Source: Faecalitalea sp. UBA4312
Lineage (GTDB): Bacteria; Bacillota_I; Bacilli_A; Erysipelotrichales; Erysipelotrichaceae
Assembly: GCA_002394635.1 (NCBI GenBank)
Contig: DGUK01000058.1
Coordinates: forward strand, 1-15,212
DNA: 15,212 bases
Reading direction: 5' to 3'
This document shows positions 1-5,983 of the stretch, piece after piece. Under the pieces are notes generated by a model. That model was not told where the DNA came from. It made no database searches and saw only the letters and a list, made by a program, of their open reading frames with translations. The first letter of the stretch is position 1, and each line of letters opens with the position of its first letter. A program made the position numbers and the translations under genes.

Positions 1-101
1 GAAGCAAGCGTTGACGTACGTGTAGTTTGTCCACAGGCAAAGAGGCCGAACGATAACACAAACGCTGCTATCAACATAATATACTTTTTAAACCTTTTCA
101 T
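1..101 (-). CDS. Lipoprotein, N-terminal fragment (runs off window)
   Basis: Only the first 33 codons are present; the gene continues past the left edge. The start has two or three basic residues (MKRFKK), a hydrophobic stretch of about 15 residues, and a lipobox LFAC with the cysteine at residue 23, which is the classic type II signal peptide of a membrane-anchored lipoprotein. After the cysteine the chain becomes Thr/Ser-rich, as in flexible linkers. A GGAGG at 110-114 lies 8 nt upstream of the ATG, fixing the start. The mature domain is not visible, so substrate-binding protein, peptidase or other roles cannot be separated. Being a lipoprotein is well supported; the function is unknown. 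Confidence 0.75.
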   Translation of the reverse strand, partial: MKRFKKYIMLIAAFVLSFGLFACGQTTRTSTLA

Positions 102-357
102 CCTTCATACCTCCAGGCAGTATCCACCTATTTATAGTACGCATCTCCGGAAAGATCCATCTGAATTCTCCATGTGCAAGGATCATACCTTAAGCACCTA
201 ACTAAAAAAAGATAAACTTTAATTTATCCGGAGCCTGCAAATATTCAATTTCAATGAATGGACGATATCCATGGGTCCCTAAGCATTCTCTCCTTTCGTT
301 ATATTTAATATATATATCTTCTGCATCACTTTGTAAAGAGAAAAAGAATGCCTAATA
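102..357 (-). other. Long leader region of the lipoprotein gene, unexplained
   Basis: No convincing gene lies between 101 and 405. On the minus strand a TTTACA (337-332), 17 nt, TATATA (314-309) could be a promoter, which would give a leader of about 200 nt. In that leader I see an 11-codon reading frame (286-251) behind AAGGAG, a weak AT-only hairpin (228-211, arms GATAAA/TTTATC) followed by seven T, and two TCCGGA blocks (151-146 and 232-227) that could pair at a distance. A closer alternative -10 (TATAAA at 136-131) exists with a poor -35. No known riboswitch core was recognised. Confidence 0.3.
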
Positions 358-386
358 TTGTGAAATAATGGGAATCGAAATATAAT
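358..386 (+). promoter_or_regulatory. Sigma-A-type promoter of the 405 gene
   Basis: TTGTGA (358-363), 17-nt spacer, perfect TATAAT (381-386). Transcription would start near 393, leaving a very short leader that contains the GAGGTG ribosome binding site (395-400). A weaker alternative (TTGTAA 331-336, 16 nt, TAATAT 353-358) lies just upstream. Confidence 0.6.
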
Positions 387-404
387 GATGCCGTGAGGTG
401 ACCT

Positions 405-1040
405 ATGAAATTCAGTGATATTGACTTCTCTGCTATTGGAAAAATGTTGGATTCCATGAGCGATGAGGAAAAAGAACAAATTAATCAATATGCCAACAAT
501 ATGATGGAAAACATGCAGCAGAATATCGAACCGGAACCGGTGGAAGAAGAACCGGATTTCTTTGAACAGCTCCACATCAAGGAAGAAGATTACCAGGATC
601 TTCCGGGCCTTGTCCTTGATCAGATCGAAGCTGCCTGTGACCTGGAATACTATTATGAAGACGATGACCAGGCTGATTTCAGTGCTTCCGTTCTGTTCTA
701 TGCCAAAGCCGTTCTGCATCTGCTGCGGCACTATGATTTTGCGATCTACAAAGAGCTTCTAAACCCGGATGGCTTTGCCAATCCGAATGTAACCACTTTG
801 TATTCCTATCTCTTTCCATTGACTAACGAAAAAAACATACACACCCTCGTTGATCACGGATATGGAGATACATCCGGCTGGTTGGAAATACAAATGATGA
901 TCCGACAGTTGTATACTTTGTTAAACAGAGCTGAGTACGATACTGTATCCTATGATGATCTTCAAGCGTTAAAATCCATTCTTTTTGAGCAAAAAGGCTT
1001 GTTGAAGATCGTTGAATGTACAGAAACCACAGAGGATTAA
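405..1040 (+). CDS. Acidic cytosolic protein of unknown function, 211 aa
   Basis: I do not recognise this protein. It has no signal peptide or membrane segment. Residues about 18-60 are highly charged, with DEEKEQ, a Met/Asn/Gln-rich stretch (NNMMENMQQN) and a Glu/Pro segment (EPEPVEEEPD), suggesting a flexible acidic arm. Residues about 75-210 look mostly helical, with an acidic cluster EDDDQAD near 85. The start is fixed by GAGGTG (395-400), 4 nt before the ATG. Its last codons form one arm of a terminator, and its stop overlaps by 4 nt the stop of the convergent gene at 1037. It appears monocistronic, from its own promoter at 358-386. That it is a real gene is likely from promoter, RBS and terminator; its role is unknown. 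Confidence 0.8.
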   Translation: MKFSDIDFSAIGKMLDSMSDEEKEQINQYANNMMENMQQNIEPEPVEEEPDFFEQLHIKEEDYQDLPGLVLDQIEAACDLEYYYEDDDQADFSASVLFYAKAVLHLLRHYDFAIYKELLNPDGFANPNVTTLYSYLFPLTNEKNIHTLVDHGYGDTSGWLEIQMMIRQLYTLLNRAEYDTVSYDDLQALKSILFEQKGLLKIVECTETTED

Positions 1041-1057
1041 TCTCTGTGGTTCTTTTT
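1025..1057 (+). terminator. Intrinsic terminator inside two convergent genes
   Basis: A perfect 10-bp stem, 1025-1034 (AACCACAGAG) with 1042-1051 (CTCTGTGGTT), a 7-nt loop containing both stop codons, then TCTTTTT. The T-tract is good for the plus direction; in the minus direction only a short TTTC follows, so termination there is probably weaker. Confidence 0.85.
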
Positions 1058-1501
1058 AAATGCTTCCATTTTTTCCTTATAGGAAGGATCCGATGGAGAA
1101 ACCGTTGCCTGTATATTCGCAATGGAGGTGCAGATCAAGTTGTCCCTTTTGGTAAAGACGTGCATGCAGTCACTGGCCACTGCCAGATAATACAATGTAA
1201 AAACCAGAGAATTGTGCGGGCTCCAGACGACATGATCATAGCGTTTCAGCCCATCATTGGGTATCAGTACCTTGTGGCCGGCATGGACGGCTTCCAGTTG
1301 TCCGAGAAAATACAGGATCGTATCATGGTGCTCCATTATCTTTTCTTTATCAAAATCAATCGGTGGTGTAAAAATTTGCGTGGAAATTAAATCAAACATG
1401 TATGCGCGGATCGTCTCCTTGCTCTTTTCCGTCTTTTTGCATTGATTGTAGATATCCATGACATTTTTCCCATTCAGTTCCAATCCTTCAAATTTTTCCA
1501 T
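1037..1501 (-). CDS. Cytosolic protein of unknown function, 154 aa
   Basis: I do not recognise a family. The protein is soluble, without signal peptide or membrane helices. It is predicted helical through about residue 85 (KNVMDIYNQCKKTEKSKE onward), then has a mixed region with HDVVWS-like aromatic and histidine residues (YDHVVWSPHNS near 88-98). The C-terminus is basic (KEKMEAFKKNHRD). GGAG at 1509-1512 lies 7 nt before the ATG, and an extended -10 promoter (1530-1522) sits just upstream, so the start is secure. It is divergent from pyrC and convergent with the 405 gene. The last codons (N-H-R-D-stop) lie in the terminator hairpin. Both neighbours being unknown gives no functional clue. Confidence 0.8.
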   Translation of the reverse strand: MEKFEGLELNGKNVMDIYNQCKKTEKSKETIRAYMFDLISTQIFTPPIDFDKEKIMEHHDTILYFLGQLEAVHAGHKVLIPNDGLKRYDHVVWSPHNSLVFTLYYLAVASDCMHVFTKRDNLICTSIANIQATVSPSDPSYKEKMEAFKKNHRD

Positions 1502-1521
1502 AACAATACTCCGTTTTTCCC

Positions 1522-1539
1522 ATTATATCATGATATGAT
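1522..1539. promoter_or_regulatory. Interlocked divergent extended -10 promoters
   Basis: ATTATATCATGATATGAT reads as TGATATAAT on the minus strand (1530-1522, driving the 1501 gene) and TGATATGAT on the plus strand (1531-1539, driving pyrC). Both are TGn-extended -10 boxes placed back to back with no base between them. -35 matches are poor on both sides (minus TTCATG at 1550-1545). The central 12 bp (1525-1536) are a perfect palindrome. Confidence 0.6.
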
Positions 1540-1565
1540 AGGAACATGAAAAGCAGGTGAGACCT

Positions 1566-2828
1566 ATGTTACTGATTCAAAACGGACGAATTGTTGATCC
1601 CGTTACCCAAACCGATGCCATCATGGATTTTCTGATCGATCAGGGAACCATCCTTCAGGTTGGCAAAAAAATAGAAGTGCAGGCAGATCGGATCGATGCG
1701 ACAGGACTGGTGATTGCACCGGGCCTGGTAGATGCCCATGTACATTTCCGTGATCCCGGATTCACCTATAAAGAAGATATTCTTTCTGGCGCTGCTGCTG
1801 CCAAAAAAGGTGGTTTTACCACCGTCATCTGTATGGCTAATACCAAGCCGCCGGTAGATAATTCCGATACATTGCAATATATCCTTGAAAAAGGAAAACA
1901 GACCGGAATTCATTTGTACCAGACAGCAACAGTTACACAAGGCATGGCCGGTCGAAAACTTGTTGATATGGAAGAATTAGCCCGACAAGGAGCGGTCGGT
2001 TTTACCGATGATGGTCTGCCGATCATGGATGAAAATGTGTTGTTAAAAGCTTTGATCAAAGCCAGAAAATTAAATAAACCAATCAGCCTGCACGAAGAGG
2101 ATCCTCTCTTTATCAAGCAGCCTGGTGTCAATCAAGGCGATGTTTCCCACCAATTACGCTATGGCGGAGCCAGCCATACAGCAGAGGATATCATGGTTGC
2201 CAGAGATGCCGTACTGGCCCTGCACACCGGAGCCTCATTATGCATCCAGCATATCAGTTCAGCTAATGCCGTGGAAATCGTAAGGACCTTTAAAAAGCTG
2301 GGTGCCGACATCCATGCCGAAGCGACACCGCACCATTTTACATTAACAGAAGACGCTGTTCTTAAATATGGCACCTATGCCCGCATGAACCCGCCGGTAC
2401 GAACGGAATACGACCGTCAAAAAATCATAGAAGGGATCCAGGACGGCACGATTGATATGATCGTAACTGATCATGCCCCACACAGTACCGAAGAAAAATC
2501 AAGGCCTTTAGAGCAGGCGCCTAGCGGCATCATCGGTTTGGAGACTTCACTGGGTCTGGGGATCCATTCCCTGGTACAGCCAGGCTATATTTCCTTGTTG
2601 AAGCTGATGGAGCTAATGAGCAAAAACCCAATGGAATTCTATCATCTGCCCCCTGTCAGCATTCAACCAGGTCAGCCCGCTGATCTTGTTCTTTTCAACG
2701 AACAGGAAACATGGATCGTGGATCAATTTGCATCCAAAGCTTCAAACAGTCCGTTCACAGGATGGACATTACCAGGGAAGATCCATTATACAATTTGTGC
2801 GGGAAAGATTGTTTACCAAGGAGATTAG
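1566..2828 (+). CDS. pyrC: Dihydroorotase (class I), PyrC
   Basis: Zinc amidohydrolase that cyclises N-carbamoyl-aspartate to dihydroorotate, step three of de novo pyrimidine synthesis, in the cytosol. Family hallmarks in order: DAHVHFRDPG (metal histidines, about residues 58 and 60), the GFTDDG segment with the bridging aspartate expected in this class, SLHEED, HISSANAVEI, EATPHHFTLTED, and TDHAPHSTEEK with the catalytic aspartate. The length of 420 aa is normal for Bacillus-type PyrC. An in-frame GTG at 1557 would add three residues, but it lies inside the AGGTGA Shine-Dalgarno sequence (1555-1560), so I place the start at ATG 1566. No other pyr gene and no PyrR-type attenuator is visible, so this copy stands apart from a pyr operon. 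Dihydropyrimidinase or allantoinase are less likely alternatives. It is cotranscribed with the NUDIX gene. Confidence 0.92.
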   Translation: MLLIQNGRIVDPVTQTDAIMDFLIDQGTILQVGKKIEVQADRIDATGLVIAPGLVDAHVHFRDPGFTYKEDILSGAAAAKKGGFTTVICMANTKPPVDNSDTLQYILEKGKQTGIHLYQTATVTQGMAGRKLVDMEELARQGAVGFTDDGLPIMDENVLLKALIKARKLNKPISLHEEDPLFIKQPGVNQGDVSHQLRYGGASHTAEDIMVARDAVLALHTGASLCIQHISSANAVEIVRTFKKLGADIHAEATPHHFTLTEDAVLKYGTYARMNPPVRTEYDRQKIIEGIQDGTIDMIVTDHAPHSTEEKSRPLEQAPSGIIGLETSLGLGIHSLVQPGYISLLKLMELMSKNPMEFYHLPPVSIQPGQPADLVLFNEQETWIVDQFASKASNSPFTGWTLPGKIHYTICAGKIVYQGD

Positions 2829-2831
2829 ATC

Positions 2832-3386
2832 ATGGAGTTTAAAAAAATAAATAAGATCCAACAAGGAAAATTTATCACACGTTATGATATTGAATATATC
2901 AAAACCGATGGAAAAGAAAAAACCTACGAAATGATCAGCCGGAATCCACATATGCACACACTGGCCGACCTGAATAATCCGGAACCGGATTCTGTGATTC
3001 TGATCCTTACCAACCAGGAAGGCAAGATACTGATCAATAAAGAATATCGTATGGCCATGGGACAGTGGATCTATAACTTTCCGGCCGGTCTGATCGATCC
3101 GGGAGAAACACCGCAGCAGGCTGCTAAGCGAGAGCTGAAAGAAGAAACCGGTCTGGATCTGATCACCATCGATGATATCTTATTTGACAGCTACAGCGCC
3201 GTCGGCTTCAGCAATGAAAAGAACATTGTCATTGTTGGAACAGCCGAAGGGACCTTTCACGAAAGTACGAGCACCTCGGAAGAAATCGAAGCAAAATGGT
3301 ATACTAAAAAGGAAGTACGCCAGCTTTTGAAAAGCCAGTACTTTGCGGCACGTACCCAGGCATACTGTTATTTGTGGGCCAAATAA
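2832..3386 (+). CDS. NUDIX hydrolase, ADP-ribose pyrophosphatase-like
   Basis: Hydrolyses a nucleoside diphosphate linked to another moiety, with ADP-ribose the commonest substrate of this subgroup. The 184-residue protein has a full NUDIX box at residues 86-108: G86, E92, then RELKEETGL with the metal-binding E101, E104 and E105, matching GX5EX7REUXEEXGU. The N-terminal strand region (residues 1-50) and EYRMAMGQWIYNFPAGLI leading into the box resemble NudF/ADPRase proteins. AAGGAG (2818-2823) overlaps the end of pyrC, and only 3 nt separate the pyrC stop from this ATG, so translation is probably coupled. The substrate cannot be fixed from sequence; a nucleotide-sugar or NAD-derivative role is also possible. 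Confidence 0.88.
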   Translation: MEFKKINKIQQGKFITRYDIEYIKTDGKEKTYEMISRNPHMHTLADLNNPEPDSVILILTNQEGKILINKEYRMAMGQWIYNFPAGLIDPGETPQQAAKRELKEETGLDLITIDDILFDSYSAVGFSNEKNIVIVGTAEGTFHESTSTSEEIEAKWYTKKEVRQLLKSQYFAARTQAYCYLWAK

Positions 3387-3423
3387 TAAAACACTTTCTT
3401 TTCCCTTGAATTGACTATAAAAT

Positions 3424-3460
3424 AAAAGAGAATCACAAATGTGATTCTCTTTTCTCATTT
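3424..3460 (+). terminator. Hairpin after the NUDIX gene, containing an operator
   Basis: Arms 3424-3437 and 3440-3453 are perfectly complementary (AAAAGAGAATCACA with TGTGATTCTCTTTT), followed by CTCATTT. It can terminate the pyrC-NUDIX transcript but also sits in the leader of the next gene. The T-tract is interrupted, so read-through is likely. Its core is the operator TCACAAATGTGA. Confidence 0.5.
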
Positions 3461-3464
3461 GTAG
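3433..3464. promoter_or_regulatory. Operator O1 of the SorC-type regulator, with weak second site
   Basis: TCACAAATGTGA at 3433-3444 is identical to the site at 4421-4432. A degenerate copy TCTCATTTGTAG (3453-3464, 9 of 12 matches to the inverted form) follows at 20 bp centre-to-centre and touches the AGGAGG ribosome binding site (3463-3468) of the regulator gene. A TATAAA -10-like box at 3416-3421 lies just before O1 but lacks a good -35. The arrangement suggests autoregulation. Confidence 0.65.
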
Positions 3465-3473
3465 GAGGTTTTT

Positions 3474-4406
3474 ATGGAAGACGATAAACTTTTAGTCCAG
3501 ATTGCCCAGATGTACTACATGGAAAATAAAACCCAAAGCGAGATATCCCGTGCACTGCACATCCATCGCAGTACCATCAGCCGGATGTTGAAACAATGTC
3601 GGGATCAAGGCATCGTAACTATCTCCATCAATCCCCAAAAAGCCGGTACCGATTCTTTAGAAACACGATTGAAAGAAACATACAACCTGAAAGAGGCCAT
3701 TGTGGTCCCTGTCAGTTCCGGATTCAGTGATATGCAGAAAATGGAAGGAATGGGACAAGCTGCCAATCGTTATCTACAATCCATCCTGCAGGATCATATG
3801 ACGATCGGATTTTCCTGGGGAAAGACGACAGCCGCTATCGTTCAGTATTTTAAAGATAATGGAGCCGCCAACATCACATGTGTCCCTTTGATTGGAGGCG
3901 TGGAGGGAAGGATCGAAAGCAGTTATCACGTGAATACTGTTACCTATGAAGCCAGCCGACACCTGAATGGCAGCGCATTGTTGATCGATGCGCCAGCATT
4001 TGCCAGCAGTCCTGAAATCCGGGATATTCTGCTATCCAGTGAATTCAATCAAACGTTGATCAAGTACTGGAAACATACCGATATTGCGTTTGTCGGAATT
4101 GGTTCATTAAAAGCCAGTAACAGCCGGTGGCATTTCTACTATGGTGACAAAATCTTCAAAAACGTCGAACTCAATCATGTCACGGGTGATGTATGTGCCC
4201 ATTATTTTGATAAACAAGGCCAGCATATTCCAAGTTCTTTGGATGATCTTCTAATCAGTATAAGTATTGAAGATCTGAAGAAGATTCCATACCGGATCGG
4301 CGTTGCGGAATCCATCGATAAAGCAGAAGCTATCAAAGCAGCTATGCTCGGAAACTACATCAATGTATTGATCACCACCAGTGAAACAGCAGAACAAATT
4401 GTATAG
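3474..4406 (+). CDS. SorC/DeoR-family sugar-binding transcriptional regulator
   Basis: One-domain-plus-HTH regulator of 310 residues, the usual size for the SorC family (relatives: Bacillus CggR and the Bacillus-type DeoR). Residues about 5-50 form the helix-turn-helix: YYMENKTQSEISRALHI leading into the recognition helix HRSTISRMLK and then QGIVTISI. The rest is the sugar-phosphate-binding domain, with FSWGKTT (about 114-120), VPLIGGVEG, FVGIGSL, GDVCAHYFD near residue 240, and the C-terminal AEAIKAAMLGNYINVLITT. AGGAGG (3463-3468) lies 5 nt before the ATG. Operator-like sites flank both this gene and the next, so it probably represses itself and controls the EIIA-like gene. The effector is unknown; in the family it is typically a phosphorylated sugar. 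Confidence 0.9.
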   Translation: MEDDKLLVQIAQMYYMENKTQSEISRALHIHRSTISRMLKQCRDQGIVTISINPQKAGTDSLETRLKETYNLKEAIVVPVSSGFSDMQKMEGMGQAANRYLQSILQDHMTIGFSWGKTTAAIVQYFKDNGAANITCVPLIGGVEGRIESSYHVNTVTYEASRHLNGSALLIDAPAFASSPEIRDILLSSEFNQTLIKYWKHTDIAFVGIGSLKASNSRWHFYYGDKIFKNVELNHVTGDVCAHYFDKQGQHIPSSLDDLLISISIEDLKKIPYRIGVAESIDKAEAIKAAMLGNYINVLITTSETAEQIV

Positions 4407-4412
4407 ACCATT

Positions 4413-4440
4413 TTAAAAAGTCACAAATGTGACTTTTTAA
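4413..4440 (+). terminator. Hairpin after the SorC-type gene, containing operator O2
   Basis: Arms 4413-4425 and 4428-4440 are complementary: TTAAAAAGTCACA with TGTGACTTTTTAA, then TTTACATTT. The five T in the right arm plus the following TTT resemble a terminator. The core 4421-4432 is the operator sequence. Confidence 0.5.
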
Positions 4441-4453
4441 TTTACATTTGTGA
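4421..4453. promoter_or_regulatory. Operator pair O2/O3 upstream of the EIIA promoter
   Basis: O2 TCACAAATGTGA (4421-4432) and O3 TTACATTTGTGA (4442-4453, 11 of 12 to the inverted consensus) have centres exactly 21 bp apart, two helical turns. O3 abuts the -35 hexamer at 4454. Confidence 0.7.
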
Positions 4454-4482
4454 TTGACAACGACGCATCTCCCCTTTATCAT
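4454..4482 (+). promoter_or_regulatory. Near-consensus promoter of the EIIA-like gene
   Basis: TTGACA (4454-4459, perfect), 17-nt spacer, TATCAT (4477-4482, 5 of 6). Transcription would start near 4489. The promoter lies between two pairs of operator sites. Confidence 0.8.
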
Positions 4483-4489
4483 TAAAGTG

Positions 4490-4522
4490 TAACATATGTT
4501 ATTATTAATATCACATTTGTGA
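4490..4522. promoter_or_regulatory. Operator pair O4/O5 downstream of the EIIA promoter
   Basis: O4 TAACATATGTTA (4490-4501) is a perfect palindrome at the predicted transcription start. O5 TCACATTTGTGA (4511-4522) is the exact inverse of O1/O2. Their centres are again exactly 21 bp apart. Binding here would block initiation or early elongation. Confidence 0.7.
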
Positions 4523-4538
4523 GAAAGGAGGGCATTTA

Positions 4539-5180
4539 ATGAAACAAGCTGTTTCATTAAAACATTCCTTTTTCTCAAGCCGAAAAAGGATGACCGAAGC
4601 TATTCAACATCGTATTTTACAAAATTGTCAGACCCTTACAAACAATTTGAACGATTTGACTAACGACCGTAATATAAACAGTATTACTCACTTTGCCCAG
4701 TTAGATATCGATACAGCGTTTTTATATTGGAAAGAGCCTTTCGTCTCCCCTTTCTCAGGAACGATCATTCCTCTAAGTGAAGTTAGGGATCCAGTATTTT
4801 CATCCGGAGAAGCCGGCGTCGGCTTTGCGGTTATCCCTTCCAGTGGCGAGGTCGTATGCCCGGTCAATGGTATTGTTCGTACGATCTTTCCCATGGGGCA
4901 TACCCTCTTGATCGAAACAGATTTAGGAAAACAGGTTATTGTCCATATGGGCCTGGAAGCAGCTAATAAAGAACACGAAGGATTCCTCATTTTCTGTAAG
5001 GAAGGTGATATTGTCCACTGTAATGACATTTTGGCCGTCTTTGACATTGAACGGTTTAACCAACAAGGAAAATCCACGGTTTCCCCCGTCTTTATCCCGA
5101 ATATTCGTGGGAAGAAGTGCTCTGTTATCCCTTGTGGAAAAGTAAAGGCAGGTGATCCTTTAACCATCTGTATTGTATAA
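4539..5180 (+). CDS. Stand-alone PTS EIIA-Glc-type (type 1) domain protein
   Basis: Phosphocarrier of the sugar phosphotransferase system: it accepts phosphate from HPr and passes it to an EIIB. Residues about 68-205 match the Crr/IIA-Glc fold: SPFSGTIIPLSEV, DPVFSSGEAGVGFAVIP, SSGEVVCPVNGIV, then FPMGHTLLIET with H121 and VIVHMGLEAA with H136. The 15-residue spacing equals that of E. coli H75 and H90, and H136 corresponds to the phosphorylated one. EGFLIFCKEGDIV and the C-terminal KVKAGDPL follow. No EIIB or EIIC domain is present. Residues 1-65 form an unrecognised extension, basic at first, making the protein (213 aa) longer than the usual 150-170. AAAGGAGGG (4524-4532) fixes the ATG. It lies downstream of a SorC-type regulator and is surrounded by its likely operators. 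Confidence 0.88.
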   Translation: MKQAVSLKHSFFSSRKRMTEAIQHRILQNCQTLTNNLNDLTNDRNINSITHFAQLDIDTAFLYWKEPFVSPFSGTIIPLSEVRDPVFSSGEAGVGFAVIPSSGEVVCPVNGIVRTIFPMGHTLLIETDLGKQVIVHMGLEAANKEHEGFLIFCKEGDIVHCNDILAVFDIERFNQQGKSTVSPVFIPNIRGKKCSVIPCGKVKAGDPLTICIV

Positions 5181-5187
5181 TTCTCTC

Positions 5188-5213
5188 AAAAAAAGCGTCA
5201 ATGCCGTTTTTTT
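5188..5213. terminator. Weak bidirectional terminator between converging genes
   Basis: Seven A (5188-5194) face seven T (5207-5213), with CG/CG pairs inside (5196-5197 with 5205-5206) and one bulged G. Either strand therefore ends in a run of seven T. The stem is weak, but position between two convergent stops supports the role. Confidence 0.5.
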
Positions 5214-5955
5214 ATTTCAATCGATCGATCGCCTGGGCCATATCTTCCACCACATGATCGGCATAAGCTTTTACCGGATCCGGTGACCAAGTAAAGGTAA
5301 ACGCAATATCCGCTTTTTCCAATAAAGGAATATCATTATAAAAGTCTCCGATCCCAGCCATCACATCAATTTGCATCTTCTCCTTATATATCTGCAGAGC
5401 ATTGCCCTTGGAACATCCCTTGGCTACAATATCTACAAATCGGACATTTCGATAGGCGATGATCTCCTCTCCAAAGTATGCATTGGTCAGGTCCGTGATG
5501 CGCTGGGCATCCTCTTTGGAAAAACAGCCGAAAGATACACCTTGAAACGGCACATTCGGCAGGTCACTGACGGATGGCACATACTTGGACAGAAAGGAGA
5601 GATGACTGCTCTTCTGCATTTCATATACATCAAAACCCGTTCGGATATACATATTCGCCTGTCCATAGAAAGAGTCGTACAAAGCCTGGATCGTGGAGCG
5701 TTTCATTGCCTTCTCATAGATCAAACGATGGTCTTTGTCATAGATAGCAGCCCCACTGACAACGATGAAAAAATCGCAACAGATCCGATCGGTCAATGGA
5801 TACAACGTGCTCGGCAGATCTCTTCCAGTACAGATGCCGAACTGATTTCCCTGCTTCTGAAACTGTGCAATAGCTTGAATATCTTGTTCTTTGAAGTGTA
5901 CTTCATCATGCCCGAAGTACAAGGTGCCGTCAAAATCACTTGCCAACGCTATCAT
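5212..5955 (-). CDS. Cof-type HAD-superfamily phosphatase, 247 aa
   Basis: Mg-dependent phosphohydrolase of the HAD subclass IIB (Cof/YidA-like), acting on small phosphorylated metabolites in the cytosol. Motif I is DFDGTL with nucleophile D7 and acid/base D9; motif II is in the IVVSGAAIYD segment (about 64-73); the motif III lysine is K183 in CSKGNAL; motif IV is GDFYNDIPLLEKA with D204 and D208. The cap domain lies between about residues 80 and 180. I start at ATG 5955 because GGAGG (5963-5967) sits 7 nt upstream; a longer frame from 6006 would overlap the ABC gene and has no Shine-Dalgarno. It is the last gene of the exporter operon, 28 nt after it. The substrate is unknown. Confidence 0.88.
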   Translation of the reverse strand: MIALASDFDGTLYFGHDEVHFKEQDIQAIAQFQKQGNQFGICTGRDLPSTLYPLTDRICCDFFIVVSGAAIYDKDHRLIYEKAMKRSTIQALYDSFYGQANMYIRTGFDVYEMQKSSHLSFLSKYVPSVSDLPNVPFQGVSFGCFSKEDAQRITDLTNAYFGEEIIAYRNVRFVDIVAKGCSKGNALQIYKEKMQIDVMAGIGDFYNDIPLLEKADIAFTFTWSPDPVKAYADHVVEDMAQAIDRLK

Positions 5956-5983
5956 TTGTTTTCCTCCGTTCTTAGTGGGAAGC

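Noticed and set aside
279..731. Minus-strand frame of 150 codons rich in Phe and Ile
   Set aside because: Antisense to the acidic 211-aa protein, whose Glu/Asp codons read as Phe/Ile/Leu/Val in reverse; no RBS.
1557..1565. GTG start for pyrC
   Set aside because: Overlaps the AGGTGA ribosome binding site; ATG 1566 gives the normal N-terminus.
3433..4522. CRISPR-like or mobile-element repeats
   Set aside because: The repeated 12-mers are palindromic, irregularly oriented and phased to promoters, which fits operators and not repeat-spacer units or transposon ends.
4688..5167. Minus-strand frame of 159 codons
   Set aside because: Antisense to the EIIA-like gene, which has the full active-site pattern.
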